Made by a program: the position numbers and the translations under genes
Source: Epiperipatus broadwayi
Lineage: Eukaryota > Onychophora > Udeonychophora > Euonychophora > Peripatidae
Reading direction: 5' to 3'
Length of the DNA: 64,000 nucleotides
NCBI GenBank assembly: GCA_028023455.1
Contig: JAQFVV010006246.1
Span: 2,161,501 to 2,225,500 of the forward strand
Notes under the pieces: model-generated
Told to the model about the DNA's origin: nothing
Databases searched by the model: none
The model's input: only the letters and a program-made list of their open reading frames with translations
Shown: positions 13,725-25,504 of the stretch, piece by piece
Numbering within the stretch: position 1 is the first letter of the stretch
Layout of the letters: the number at the start of each line of letters is the position of its first letter

Positions 13725-14093
13725 AATACAAGCGTTAGCAAGTTTTTTAACTTGCATTTAGTTTTTCATATATATATATATATACATATATTCTATTTTA
13801 TAATCAATATTCATATGCCTATATATATCTTTATATACTTTTCTCTATATAATTATTATCTTTTTATATATAATACATTTTAATCTTTTTCATATTTTAA
13901 TTTATCAATCAATACTCCCTTATACATATATATTTTATTTTTATTTTATTTATTTGTTATGATTTTATTCTTATTAATTTTTTTTAAATATTTAACTCTA
14001 ACATTTTATATTCATATTTTTATATTTTTCATTATTATTTATTATGCTAACATTCAATATGTATAATTTTCTTTAACCTATAATAATATATAA

Positions 14094-14878
14094 GGTATAT
14101 GAGCACAGACTTTCACATGACCCGGCACTCTCCCCTCTATCTAATAACACTGATACACCTAAACACTTATATGTTGAAAAGATAAATAATCACCAATATA
14201 CGTATTTCATGCTAAACCAGCAATCATCAGTTGGTCCAGACTATCATCTCTACACATATATACTATAAGTGCTCAGATATATATTAAGATAGACAATCTT
14301 CTTACTTTAATGGACAGGCTTCAATCTACTCCACACTCCAACTTTTCAACCATCCATCCAATTGAAAATCTGATGATGGAATGCTCAAAGGCCACCCTGA
14401 GGCTGAGATTATTGTCACACCCATGTTGACCTAAGGTCAATCTGAACCCCACATGTACAGGACATAATCCATTTAATACATATGCAAGGATGGGCAGACA
14501 TCTCTACAATGTAATAACTGAAACACATGTGAAAGTCTGTGCTCATATACCCTATATATTACATATACAGACACAGGTATATAATAAGTCTGTGTTTCAG
14601 TTATTACTTTGTAGAGATGTCTACCCATCCTTGCATATGTATTAAATGGATTACGTCCTGTACATGTGGGGTTCAGATTGGCCTTAGGTCAACATGGGTG
14701 CAACAATAATCTTGGCCTCAGGGTGGCCTTTGAGCATTCTACCACCAGATTTTCAATTGGATGGACGGTTGAAGAGTTGGGGGTGTGGAGTAGATTGAAA
14801 CCTGTCCATTAAAATACGAAGATTGTCTATCTTAATATATATCTGAGCACTTATAGTATTGAAGCTGGAAATGTAGTA
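14094..14878. mobile_element. Family F repeat with a 266-bp-arm palindrome
   Basis: Arms 14261-14526 and 14592-14858 are inverted copies (left TACTATAAGTGCTCAGATAT, right its reverse complement) with a 65-bp loop. Immediately left, 14094-14260 carries the family core: AATAATCACCAATATACG, ATTTCATGCTAAACCAGC and AGTTGGTCCAGA. The loop holds GAAAGTCTGTGCTCATATAC, which is the inverse of 14098-14117, so the structure looks like a nested or rearranged inversion. The same family recurs at 17.86, 30.73, 45.95 and 56.5 kb. No coding function is apparent. Confidence 0.75.
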
Positions 14879-17859
14879 CATATTCCTGCTTCACCTAGTG
14901 CCAATGTCATCAGCACTAGTCTGGGTTTGAACCCAATCTTTATTAACTGACACCCATCTTATAATAGGTGGTAGTATATTTTAATCAATATTATAATCTT
15001 TTATATTTCATTAATCTTATTTTATAATTAAAACTAACCTTTTATAATAGTTTATTTATTTATAATATTTGTAAAAATGTATATTGTGTTTATTTTATTA
15101 AATTAAATTGAATCCTAGATATCTATAAAATGTTACAGATATTTCAAATTCTTTATTAAAGTTCATTTTCTTCAATAAATCAGTTGGTAACATTTTATAT
15201 TTATCTTTTAATCAATGTACATTTGAGAATCAATTATTTAAACAATGTAAGATTTGTAAGAAATATTTTGTAAATTTCTACTTAAGTTTATGTCAAATAT
15301 GTTTAAAAGTCATTGTACCAAATTCCTAAAATTTTTCTGAATAAAAGTTGCATTTTTGTTAATCTAAACCTTAATTAAATAGGCTTGTTAATACAATGAC
15401 TGATAAACTTAATATGCTTGTTGTTGTTGTTTTTTTTAATTAGCAAATCAACCCTTGGGGCATGTAGGATTATAGAATTCCCTCCAAAGCACCAACCTCA
15501 GAGTACTGCTTAGAGCAATTACAATTGGTGGTCAGTATAGATTGAATCCTGTAGATAAGACCAGAACACACAAATAGTTGAAAATTTGATAAGAGGGGAA
15601 TTAATTATTATTGTTGAGTTTACTGAAGAGAAGCAATTAATCTATATACAAGACATCGTGCATAAAAGAATGGCTGGCTAAAAGATCGACCATGCTTCCT
15701 GGAGCTCTGTCTCACCAGCTCATCAATGCCATCCAGTGCTGTCAACATCTAGCTGGAGCCTGTCTGTGTCAAGTAAATTGCTAATACTCTGACTGTAACT
15801 GCCTCTGTCAAGCCGTGAAAATCTTCCAATAGGTATATTATTATAATCTCCAATTTGCTGCAAGCCACTGATTTTATTTCACTTGTTTAAATCAATATTA
15901 ATTTATATATCTGTGTAATGTTTATATGGCTTGGTTTAAAATGTGTCTTTTAATTTTATTCAATTTAAAATATCAATTCTTATAAAATTTTACATTATTT
16001 TGATGCGGCAAATTAAATTAATTTTTGTCGGTTTGTTTAAATTATTTGACTTACTGAAATGGCCAACTACAAAATTCAATGAGCTATTAACTTTAAATCC
16101 TCCCTCTGTTATTTTTTTTAAAATTTAAAAATCATTACAAGAAGACTTCCTTCCATAAATTAATTAATAGAAAACTCATTTAGTTTTGTACCTCATATAT
16201 ATATTTATTTGAATGATTGAAATTATTTTAAAAGTATCTTACTATTACCTCCAATTTAAAATAGCCCTGTAATTATTTCTGAAAGAATAAATAATTTTAG
16301 TGAATCAATTAAGTAAAATTTATCATAGAATTTTATCAGTATATATATTTCATACATATATTTTATTTGTCAGAAAATATTAAAATTATGATTTACAATT
16401 TATTAGTTTGATATTTAATGCCCATCTATGTTAATTAAAACAGTCTTATTTTGTAATCTTTGAAATTATTTAAGAACTTATTAATAAATGAAATATTTGT
16501 GAAGTGTGGTAAATAATTTATATTTTAGTTAATTCTTTATATATATATATATATATATGTTTCATTCTTTAATGACCTAACGTTTCTGGGACTTTACATT
16601 ATATCAGGGAGCCAATGATTTTAATCAGGATTTCTTATTTTGTTAATGATACACTATCTATCTATATACGTCTAAGGCATTGTGTATTTATAGTTATAAC
16701 TATTTCTTTATTATTGCTATTCTTGCTTTGCTACCAACCTCTTAGGACCTTCGGAATCTCACCAATCCAACCTTTTACACTCCCTCAAAGTAGACATAGT
16801 TCATACCAAGGGATCTTTTCAAGCATTGCCATTAAGATGTGTATGCACATCAAAATATTATTATGATTATTTAGAGACATGCTTTGGCTGGAGGGCTAAC
16901 ATTTCTCTTATCTCCTGTACATATCAGGAACTTCTTTAGCAAAGCCACCCAGAGGTCCATAACAGACCTCATTTATTTTTGTTGTAATCTATAATATCAT
17001 ATTGCCTTTTTCATCATTTTATATCTTTATTTAGCAAACCTGAAATGCTCTCTGCCATGATGGCACATCCTTCACAAACAAATTTCGTAATTAATTAAAT
17101 CTGACTGTATAATTGTCAATTATTTATTTAAGAACTATTTTGCTTCCCACACTCATTATATACAAATGATTTTAAATGTAATAGTATTTTAAATGCATAT
17201 CTTTCATATCTTGTAATATATATAAAATAGATTTGTAATCGTTCAAAGAGGGCTAATAACATTTTATTGCTGATTGGTTTTTGCCCGACCAATTAACAAA
17301 CTTTTACATTGTTTGTCAAAGCCGCATCAAAACGAATTAAATAAAATAACCAAGTTGTATAAACAAAGACTTAACTTATTTTGTACTAAATTCTTTAATA
17401 AATTCCTATAATATTGTCATTTAAATAAGCTTAGTTTGTCATCACTCCCAATCTCTAAGGTTAATTACTCTATTTATTTAAATATTTCTTTGATGTAAAT
17501 TCACTTCTTTATAATGTTGCCATAAAGAATTATCATTATTATGGTTCAAACCATTAGTAATCGATCAAATCATATCTGTACCATTCTGCAATCGTCAGAA
17601 TCCATTAAATCATTGATTTTTCATATAAACCCTTTATTATTTTGAGTCTCTATGTGAACCATGACCTCGTGCTGGGACAGAATAAAACCAAGCACTGCTA
17701 CTGTCATCACAAACGTTATCCATTAGTCAGAGAGGCAATAGTTTAGGCAAATAGGTTAGGATTCATCCATGTCCTGACATATGTATCTTGTGCATGGTTG
17801 GATTCAAGGTACTTTTGCTTGGATTATTGGTCTTGTTGAATAAATACACGATTTTGACC
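14879..17859. other. Intronic AT-rich sequence with repeat fragments
   Basis: No exon recognised. A GGGTTTGAACCC box at about 14924 resembles a Pol III B box. Less AT-rich patches at about 15480-15830, 16560-16950 and 17640-17790 are probably old transposon pieces that I cannot assign. An (AT)n run lies at about 16538-16558. Short frames at 15943-16128 and 16615-16866 are hydrophobic or low-complexity and are not convincing exons. Confidence 0.45.
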
Positions 17860-18080
17860 GGCACAGTATATATGTGAAGAGATGATAGTCTGGACCAACT
17901 GATGATTGCTGGTTTAGCATGAAATACGTATATTGGTGATTATTTATCTTTTCAACATATATGTGTTTAGGTGTATCAGTGTTATTAGATAGAGTGGAGA
18001 ATGGTGGGTCATGTGAAAGTCTGTGCTCATATACCCTATATATTACATATATAGACACAGGTATATAATAAGCCTGTGTT
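17860..18080 (-). repeat. Family F repeat copy, inverted relative to the 14.1-kb copy
   Basis: Reading on the minus strand, this segment repeats the 14094-14270 unit: GGTATATGAGCACAGACTTT, AATAATCACCAATATACG, CATGCTAAACCAGC and TGGTCCAGACTATCATCTC. It is the opposite orientation of the copy 3.7 kb upstream in the same intron, so the two could pair in a transcript. An apparently open 84-codon frame (17804-18058, minus) is simply this repeat read through. Confidence 0.75.
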
Positions 18081-18344
18081 TCAGTTTTAACCTATAATAT
18101 TATTTCCTTTTTTCTTTTTATTACTATTAATTATTTTGACCTATTTTTTATTTTTTAACATATTTCATATTTACCTTCTACTTATATTTTCAAAGCTTAA
18201 CTGTTAACTATTCAAACAAAATTTCCAATTTTACCCTCTTTCTATTTTTATATAATTAAATCTAATTCTTATTTTTAATCCCTACTAATATCATTATTAT
18301 TATTTTATTATGTCAATTTTTTTTTCAAACCCATCACTGCTGTA

Positions 18345-18695
18345 TGAATTCTAGAGTGTATTTTATTTATTTTATATTTGAGTGACAGTTACTTACATTA
18401 TTATCTATATTATTTTTCTTATGAACTGATGTTTCAATCCTACATTTCCCTTCTTTATTTGACTTAATCCACTTTATATGTAAATATGTCAGTATATTAT
18501 TTTTCTATGGTAAATTTAATATTTTTATCCATCCTTTTAATACCCTCTATAAATAAATCTCTTTGTGTTTTATTAAATATCAATAAATAATCATCTACAT
18601 AACTTTTAATAAAGATTATAGCATTATTATTCACTAGAATTAACTTCCCCAATTCTTCCATTTAAATATTATTTAATGCTCCATTTAAGTAGGTA
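18345..18695 (-). pseudogene. Penelope-like element RT fragment, minus strand
   Basis: Read on the minus strand this piece repeats the reverse-transcriptase palm region of the plus-strand element immediately to its right (compare 19910-20165). It includes a tract translating as FIKSYVDDYLLIFNK, a Penelope-type version of the RT catalytic YVDD box, followed by RMDKNIKFTIEK. The frame is broken by stops and indels. The two copies meet head-to-head near 18700. Head-to-head truncated copies are a known Penelope arrangement; here it could equally be two independent insertions. Confidence 0.6.
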
Positions 18696-18699
18696 GAAG

Positions 18700-20890
18700 A
18701 AAATTACAAAATAAATCTCTTATTATCAGAACATAGATAGTAATAAAGTTATTAGTAATAAAGATAATGTATGAATGGAAGAATTTAATAATGAACTAGA
18801 CAATATGATTTATAAAATAAAAAAGAAAGATAAAATTAAAGGAAAATTAAAATGTTTATCTATCAGAACTCTAAAGTGGACTTCTATAAGATTATCTCAA
18901 TTAAGGACTGCCTGCATTCTGGAGACATCCCAACCATCAGACTGTCGATTTTCTTGACATTCTTTGTATCATTGGCCAGATGTAAGAAACAATTTACTCA
19001 GCCTTTTTCAAATATTGATTCTTATTTTCTACAAAGTCTTAAAAAACTTAAAGACAGAGACAGAATCTTATCTACAAAATTTTTATGTGAGGAAACTTGG
19101 AAACTTTTTCAGCTTTCTAGATAAAGTCCTTGATGACCAAAATATCATGTATTAATTTATTAAGTTTTGTCCTTTTTTTACCATGATGTTATCAGGTAAT
19201 TATTAATTATGCCTATAGTACCATTTGTAAACATATATTATTTGCTTAATAAAGTTATTTTAGAATAAATAAGGATTATGATATTGTTAAAATAAATGAT
19301 ATTAAAGAAATAAATAATAAATATAAAGATAAAATAGTTTTTCCAGTCAGATAAAAGAAATCAATTAATGATAAATAAAGAGGATTATATTTATAAAAAA
19401 ATATGTTAAAAGATAATATATTTGGAAGAATTAGAAAATATAATACTAAATTATTGAATGTAAGAATATATACAATAATAAGAGATTTTTATAAAAAGAA
19501 TATAATTGATTATAATACATTTGATTGCTAAAATTTACAGAGCACCTAAAATTTTAAAGAAGGTGTACCATTAAGACCAGTTATTAATGGTAATAGTTCA
19601 TAGGTGATAAAGAAATATATTAATACTACTTGTAAATCATATATAAAAAATAATAAAATTTTAATAAGTGAAATTAAAAATGTAATAAATAAATATAGTA
19701 ATTTTAATTTAACAAAAGTTTAAAATAGATGTTGTATCAATGTATACAAATATTAATGTGGAGAAAGCAATAGATGTATAATTAATAGATATAAAAAGGG
19801 TAATAATAAATACATATACCTATAAAACAAAGGAGATTATAGAAATATGATGTAGTTTTAATTTAATGATAGATTTTATAAACAAAAAGATTACTAATAG
19901 GAGGAGCATTAAGTAAAGTATTGAATAATATTTATATGGAAGAATTGGAGAAATTAATGTTAGTAAATAATAATGCTCCAATATTTATTAAAAGATATGT
20001 AGATTATTTATTGATATTTAATAAAACACAGTCAGACAGATTTATTTACAGAGGGTATTAATAGGATGGATAAAAATATTAAATTTACCATAGAAAAAGA
20101 GGAGAATAATATACTGATATATTTACATATATGAAGAAGGGAAATGTAGGTTGAAACATCGATTTATAAAAAAAAAATTTAGTAATAATATAACTAATTG
20201 CTACTCAAATGTAAATATAGAATATAAATTCTAGAATTTAACTAAAGATTATGTTAAATAAATTTAATAAAAGAAGAATTTATACATAATCATTATCCAA
20301 ATAAATTTATAAATGATAATATTAGGTTAATAGAAAATAAGATAGATTATATAAATAATAATAAAGAAAAAAAAGAAGTAATAATAATAAAATAAATATT
20401 AATTATATAAACATAAAGACAGAGAATAACTATCTAGTTAAAAATTTAAATAAAGTTGTAGTTTAAATTAATATAAAATTTAATAATATAATAAATGTTA
20501 GAATAGTTAATAAAAATATGGTTAATATTCTAGAAAATAAGTATATTAGTAATTATAATAAAAATTCAGATAATGAAATAGAATGTATACAATTGATTGT
20601 AGAAAAGTGTTAAATTAATAATATAAAAGTAAATTATATAGGAGAAACAAAAAAAATCAATATATGTAAAACTATTACAATATAAATATGACAAAAATTT
20701 GCTGATATATTAACATATATTAAAAAAAGAGCATGTGTTTGGGAAAGATTGTATAAAAATGATACAATTTACAAATAATAAAAGGGATAGTAAAATAAAA
20801 GAAGCTATTCAAATTAATAATATTAAGCCAGTATTAAATAGAGATTTTACATTTTTTTCTTATAATAAAACTAGAAGATGGTTTTGTTAA
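18700..20890 (+). pseudogene. Degraded Penelope-like retroelement (RT plus GIY-YIG)
   Basis: Penelope-like elements encode one protein with a reverse transcriptase and a C-terminal GIY-YIG endonuclease. In order on the plus strand I see RAPKILKEGVPLRPVINGNS (about 19535-19595), KIDVVSMYTNINVEKAI (about 19730), KRYVDYLLIFN (RT catalytic box, about 19990-20020), KVNYIGETKK (GIY-YIG core, about 20625) and KEAIQINNIKPVLNRDF at the end (about 20800). All parts are in different frames with many stops, so the copy is dead. It is far more AT-rich than the gypsy element beside it. The gypsy element is inserted directly after its 3' end, at 20898. Confidence 0.75.
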
Positions 20891-20892
20891 AA

Positions 20893-20897
20893 ATTGA
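20893..20897. repeat. Target-site duplication, left copy (ATTGA)
   Basis: The 5-bp sequence ATTGA directly abuts the left LTR here, and the same ATTGA abuts the right LTR at 26214-26218. A 5-bp duplication is usual for Ty3/gypsy integrases. It fixes the element borders and shows that the LTRs belong to one insertion. Confidence 0.8.
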
Positions 20898-21584
20898 TAT
20901 GATGTACTTGATTTAATGTTACTTACAAGAAACAACCAAATACACCTAATTCAAGTAACTATTACTCTCTTGCATGAAATTAAGATATCCCACTTAACAG
21001 ATACAAGATTTTATTAGTATGAAAAATAACAATCATTTATAAACAGAATTATCATTAGTGCTACTAGCACCTGTAAGGCTTACAAAAATAATAATAAGAC
21101 AAGTATAGTCTGTATAATTACCCTAGGTCAGTCTTTGGTACCTTCAGATCCGAATATCTGATTCTCCTCCCATCATTGGCCCTGTTCCGAATTCATGCTA
21201 CACATAAGTCTCTCAGAAAAATAGGACTGACACTGACTTGTCTTTTTTCTGCTAGATTATATCTACTTTTAATTTTATTGTTTATTCCTTATCAATTTTA
21301 ATCACAAAAGTATTCTGGGATTATTTCTGAACTAATTAATTAAATTGTCCTTAACATTTTTAATTCTTTGTTTAATTAATTATTTATTTGGATCTTCCAT
21401 CTTGTTTTACACCTTGCTTTTTTATAAAATATCTATATGAAAAACCATTTGTAATTTCTCATTTTCATTTTATTTAAATCAACTCATTTACTTTCACGTG
21501 TAATTATTTAACACTTTTAACTTCTGGAGTACACACAGTTTCAAAACGTATTTTTCTTAATTTTAATCATACTACAACATAACA
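20898..21584 (-). repeat. Ty3/gypsy LTR, left copy (3' LTR of the element)
   Basis: This 687-bp repeat is matched by the 687-bp copy at 25527-26213. On the element's own (minus) strand it begins TGTTATG and ends ATCATA; the other copy ends ATCACA, giving canonical TG...CA ends with one substitution here. By eye I count roughly 30 differences between the two LTRs (about 4-5%), nearly all substitutions, so the insertion is not recent. It is preceded on the minus strand by a polypurine tract at 21585-21595. Confidence 0.92.
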
Positions 21585-21595
21585 TTTCCTCCCCC
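21585..21595 (-). other. Polypurine tract of the gypsy element
   Basis: On the minus strand the sequence GGGGGAGGAAA directly precedes the 3' LTR. This is the usual position and composition of the primer for plus-strand DNA synthesis in LTR retroelements. Confidence 0.8.
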
Positions 21596-21794
21596 ACTCC
21601 AGAAGTTGTGGTTTATCTGTCTTATACATATTCTTTTAAGTACAAAGGTCTTCTTTTACATTGTAATGGTCTAGGTGATTTCCTCTTTTCAATCTGTATT
21701 TTATCCTCTTCTACTGCATCTTCTTGGATGTCGGTCAGTAGCATCTGTTTATCTGAATTCTTTTCATTTGCATGTTGGAACTGCTGGAACATAT

Positions 21795-23489
21795 CTAGTT
21801 GTATGTCATTTTCACTTTTACAAATATGATTTTTGTGACGCTTATATATAATTCCATTTTTGCCTTTAATATCATAAATTTGTTTGATCGCATCCATTCA
21901 ATTTTTCCATTAACCCATTGTTTACATAGTATATCTTTGAATATTACCACATCTCCAATGTTAAAGTTTTTCACTGGGTCTTGATTATATTTATATACAT
22001 GTGTATCAGGGCACAAAAAATGTAAATTAGTTCGTATTTTCCGACCGAATAACATTTCAGCTGGCAATTTTCCAGTCGTTGTTGATGGAGTTATATGTTG
22101 ATACATCATGAATTCCTGTAAGACATTTTTCATATCCGTATTTTTGTTTTTTCTTAAATATTTCTTCACTTGCCCTACCGTGTTTTCCACCAAACCATTT
22201 GATTCAGGGTGATAAGGGGGTGTAAATACATGTTTGATGTCCCATTTCCCAAATTGTATTTTTAGTTCTTCACTCGCAAATCCAGTTTCGTTGTCAGAGT
22301 AGATTACTTGTGGAAATCCATGTATATAAAATATGTCTGTTAAACATTTTATTGTTTCGTTTGCACTAGTATTTTTAACCTTGTGGCATTCTATCCATTT
22401 AGAGAAAGGATCAATCAAAATTAAATAATTTCTTCCCTCTATTGGACCTGCATGGTCTATATGAAGTCTTTGCCACAGGTATATTGGTTTAGACCAAGAA
22501 GAATATTGTTTATTTGGCAGAGCTATTTCAGACTTACATTTATCACATTTCTTAATATACTTTTCAATATTATTACTTATCTGCAGCCACCAAACATAAC
22601 TCCGAGCTAGAGCTTTAGCTCGCACAATGCCTGGGTGTCCCTGATGCAAAAGTTCTAGAACTTTCATTCTTCCTATAGGAGGTATAACTACTCTGTCTCC
22701 CATATTAATACACCCTTTACAGACCAACAATTGGTCTCTATTGACCCAAAACCCCATTGCTAAATTTTCAGGTTTTTTATTAGGCCAAACTTTGCTTATC
22801 CATTTCCTAAGTAACACATACCCATCATTTTCATTTGTCCAGGTCTGAACTACTTTACTATTTATGACTTGTGATTTCATATTGTCAATGTGATTAACTT
22901 CCACATCAGTTTCATAGTTGTCATTATTTCCGGGCACTCTGGATAAAGTGTCCACATGAGAAATTATCTTTCCTTTTTGATATTTTAGATTGAAATCATA
23001 AGCAGTAAGTGTATTAGCCCATCTGAGCATGCGTGGACTTAAATGCTCTGGCATCGGATGATCTTTTCTTATAATCCCTAACAAAGGTGTGTGATCTGTT
23101 ACTAATTCAAATTTCCATCCATATATAAACTGGTGAAATTTTTTCACAGCAAACATGACTGCCAAAGCTTCTTTGTCTAGCTGACTATAATTTTTTTCAG
23201 CTTTAGACAAAGTCTGAGAAGCATAAGCTACAGGACGTTCATGACCATCTATTTGATGCGCTAAAACTGCTCCAATTCCATATTGTGATGCATCCATAGT
23301 AATAGTGATCTCTTTTTTGCTATCAAAATGCACTAATAAGCTACTAGAGGTTAACAATTCCTTAACTGTTTTAAACACTTTTTCATGTTTGGTATTCCAA
23401 ATCCATTTCTGATCTTTGCGTAGCAGTTCGTATAGAGGAGTTGCGACCATTGCTTTGTTCTTTAGAAAAGGTTCGAAAAAATTAATCAA
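21795..23489 (-). CDS. Ty3/gypsy Pol, C-terminal part: RNase H and integrase (564 codons open)
   Basis: This is the longest open frame in the window. It starts inside Pol, after the RT palm, so its first Met is not the true start. RNase H signatures are TMDASQYGIGAVL (Asp66), LDKEALAVMFAVKKF and TDHTPL (about 131-136). The integrase zinc finger has HQGHPG (282-287) with CDKC (315-318). The integrase core triad is HIDHAG (Asp345), YSDNETGF (Asp399) and NGLVENTV (Glu435), with 35 residues between the last two: a D,D35E arrangement. Family knowledge says these domains degrade the RNA template and join the cDNA to host DNA. The arrangement and motifs fit Ty3/gypsy (Metaviridae) elements of the Mag or K02A2.6-like type. 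The triad is intact, but upstream parts of Pol are broken. Confidence 0.93.
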   Translation of the reverse strand: MINFFEPFLKNKAMVATPLYELLRKDQKWIWNTKHEKVFKTVKELLTSSSLLVHFDSKKEITITMDASQYGIGAVLAHQIDGHERPVAYASQTLSKAEKNYSQLDKEALAVMFAVKKFHQFIYGWKFELVTDHTPLLGIIRKDHPMPEHLSPRMLRWANTLTAYDFNLKYQKGKIISHVDTLSRVPGNNDNYETDVEVNHIDNMKSQVINSKVVQTWTNENDGYVLLRKWISKVWPNKKPENLAMGFWVNRDQLLVCKGCINMGDRVVIPPIGRMKVLELLHQGHPGIVRAKALARSYVWWLQISNNIEKYIKKCDKCKSEIALPNKQYSSWSKPIYLWQRLHIDHAGPIEGRNYLILIDPFSKWIECHKVKNTSANETIKCLTDIFYIHGFPQVIYSDNETGFASEELKIQFGKWDIKHVFTPPYHPESNGLVENTVGQVKKYLRKNKNTDMKNVLQEFMMYQHITPSTTTGKLPAEMLFGRKIRTNLHFLCPDTHVYKYNQDPVKNFNIGDVVIFKDILCKQWVNGKIEWMRSNKFMILKAKMELYISVTKIIFVKVKMTYN

Positions 23490-24111
23490 ACCTAGGAAAG
23501 CTTGAAGTTGCTTGACATTTATTGGGCTTGGAGCATCTTTGACTGCCCTAATTTTATCAGTTAATGGACTTTTTCATTTTTCCGAAATAAGATGGCCTAA
23601 AAACTTAAATTCTTCAGTTTCCCAAACACATTTTTTAACATTTAATTTTACCCCTGCATTATTTAGTTTCTCACATACTTCTCGAATTTTACTTCTTAAT
23701 TTTTCCGGTGACATCGCAGCAATCAAAATATCATCATAATATGGCATCACACCTTCCAGGCCTTGTAATATTGAATTTATTTTTGCTTGAAATATGTTTG
23801 GAGCTGATGTAATTCCAAAAGGGAGATGATTACATTTGAATAATCCAAAAGGGGTCGTAATTGTTAATAACCGAGTTGTATCATCTGTAACTTAATTGGT
23901 GATATGCCAAATTTAAATCCAATTTCGCAAAAATTTTTGCTTTAGCTAGATTACTGAGAATCTCACATATATTCAGCACTGGGTAAGCTCCTTTATTAAG
24001 ATACTTATTTACTGTTGTTCTATAATCTCCACACAGCCTAATTTTTCCGTCTGGTTTTGTTAACACAACAATCAGCGTGGCCCAATCCGCCTCCTCGACC
24101 GGGGATAACAC
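23490..24111 (-). pseudogene. Gypsy reverse-transcriptase core, interrupted
   Basis: The upstream piece (23881-24111) translates as KPDGKIRLCGDYRTTVNKYL and FAKLDLNLAYHQL, the first RT blocks with the first catalytic Asp. Downstream, after a break near 23880, PYYDDILIA supplies the catalytic YxDD box at 23730-23741, followed by FLGHLISEK. An in-frame TGA lies at about 23571-23573, just after that block, and the following sequence joins the large Pol frame at 23489. At least two lesions therefore separate RT from RNase H. RT would copy element RNA into cDNA; this copy cannot make an uninterrupted enzyme as it stands. Confidence 0.85.
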
Positions 24112-24378
24112 ATCTTTTTTAACTAATGCTTCTATTTTTTCCTCTACTAACTGCCTTTGGGCAAAAGGTTATTTTCTCTGTTTACAAATAACCTGTTTAC
24201 CATTTTCATTTAAGTGCAAGTCAATGGGCTTTGATTTTATCAAACCTAAATCCTCCGTAAATAAATTCGGATATAACTATCATTTCTTTTTCCACCAATA
24301 CCTTTTTAATTATATTAAATTTAGTGCCTAAATCTTTAAACCAGTTTCTTCCTATTAACGGACTAATATCTTTATCTA

Positions 24379-24615
24379 CTATATATATTGGTAATTTGAA
24401 GTTTTTATTTTTAAACCAACTATTACTTCGGATTTCCCAATTAACTTGATCGGGTTCCCATTGACATCTCTAATGTTAATGTTAGCTATCTGTACTTTAA
24501 TGTGAGGGCTATCTGTGGATATTTCCTTCCACTTTTTCATAGACATTAAAGAAATTCCTGAGCCACTATTTATTCCCATTTCTACTCTTTTGTTACTTAA
24601 CTTAATCTCTAGCAT
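24379..24615 (-). pseudogene. Gypsy aspartic protease region with Asp-to-Asn change
   Basis: This 78-codon frame lies between the Gag zinc knuckles and RT, where retropepsins occur. GINSGSGISLMS aligns with the D-T/S-G active-site loop, but the catalytic Asp is Asn. The downstream GNPIKLIGKSEVIVGL fits the retropepsin fold pattern. The Asn would be expected to abolish activity in a retropepsin, consistent with a dead copy. A reading error cannot be excluded from one sequence. Confidence 0.65.
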
Positions 24616-24663
24616 GAATTGATCCTGCTCATTTTTTAAGATATTTTTTTTAATTACTGTTTT

Positions 24664-24933
24664 TCACTGTTTCTGCTCTTTACCATATTCAGATTTTCTT
24701 TTAGGTTTTTTGCACAATGCTGCTAAATGGCCTTTGCCCTCACAGTTGTAACATTTTTTGTTCCTCCATTTACAGCTTTTAGACAAATGACCTACTTTAC
24801 CACAACAAAAACATTTTATTTTGAAACTTTTCTCTTCTTTAGTACAATCCTTATCCTTTCTCTCTATTTTAAAAATAGTATTCCTAGAGTTTTCCTCTGT
24901 TCTATTTGAAAAAGCTAAAGCTTGTTCTACCAC
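24664..24933 (-). CDS. Gypsy Gag nucleocapsid with two CCHC zinc knuckles
   Basis: Two consecutive C-x2-C-x4-H-x4-C knuckles are present, CFCCGKVGHLSKSC and CYNCEGKGHLAALC, followed by a basic KKPKRKSEYGKE tail. These bind the element's RNA during packaging. The frame follows the capsid frame after a stop codon just past 24937, so Gag is interrupted between capsid and nucleocapsid. The first Met shown is internal to Gag. Confidence 0.88.
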   Translation of the reverse strand: MVEQALAFSNRTEENSRNTIFKIERKDKDCTKEEKSFKIKCFCCGKVGHLSKSCKWRNKKCYNCEGKGHLAALCKKPKRKSEYGKEQKQ

Positions 24934-24936
24934 TGA

Positions 24937-25368
24937 TTAGTATACTATTCCCTTTTGAATAGCACCTTCATAAGTCATCTGAGTTTCAATAAATAATGAT
25001 TGACGCAATTTATCGTCCTTCATTCCCCATAATAACTGGTCAATAAGAATTTGTTCCACAAAGTTGCCATACTCATAATTCTTTGCTAATTGGCATAGAA
25101 CAATATCATATTCTTTAATTGATTCGAGTTTGTCTTGTTTGCGGTTCATCAATTTTAACCTAGCTAAATACTTCGATGGTCTTGGGCTAAAATAATCTGT
25201 TAGTCTTTGAACCAGCTCATCGTAGTTACTACTATCTGTAACTTGTCCATTATATAATTTGTTTACTATTTCAATAACTTTTCTACCTGACAAACATAAT
25301 AATGCTGCTACTTTCCTGTCATTTTCAATAATACTATTTAACTTAAAATAATTTTGTAATTGAAGCAC
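24937..25368 (-). CDS. Gypsy Gag capsid region (143 codons open)
   Basis: The frame opens about 135 bp inside the primer-binding site. LSGRKVIEIVNKLYNGQ, LTDYFSPRPSKYLARLKLMNRKQ, ESIKEYDIVLCQLAKNYEYG and IDQLLWGMKDDKLRQSLF match the helical capsid pattern of Ty3/gypsy Gag proteins encoded next to CCHC knuckles. Capsid would assemble the particle shell. The true N-terminus may lie further upstream, since no clear start context is visible. It ends at a stop shortly before the zinc-knuckle frame. Confidence 0.82.
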   Translation of the reverse strand: MLQLQNYFKLNSIIENDRKVAALLCLSGRKVIEIVNKLYNGQVTDSSNYDELVQRLTDYFSPRPSKYLARLKLMNRKQDKLESIKEYDIVLCQLAKNYEYGNFVEQILIDQLLWGMKDDKLRQSLFIETQMTYEGAIQKGIVY

Positions 25369-25504
25369 ATAAAAGGGCCATTTGTGCAGATTATCCCAAA
25401 TTCCGATATATTAGCTTGTCCTATCAACATTTTAATTCTTTACAACTCACCGACTTCCGAATTACTGTTCGGTGTACTTCTTTCATAAAGCTTGAAAAAC
25501 AGGT

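Noticed and set aside
17804-18058. 84-codon minus-strand frame resembling frames at 30656 and 56477
   Set aside because: The similarity is explained by the family F DNA repeat; frames differ between copies and include palindromic sequence.
21622-21897. 91-codon frame next to the integrase frame
   Set aside because: Probably the broken C-terminal tail of the same Pol protein; not listed as a separate gene.
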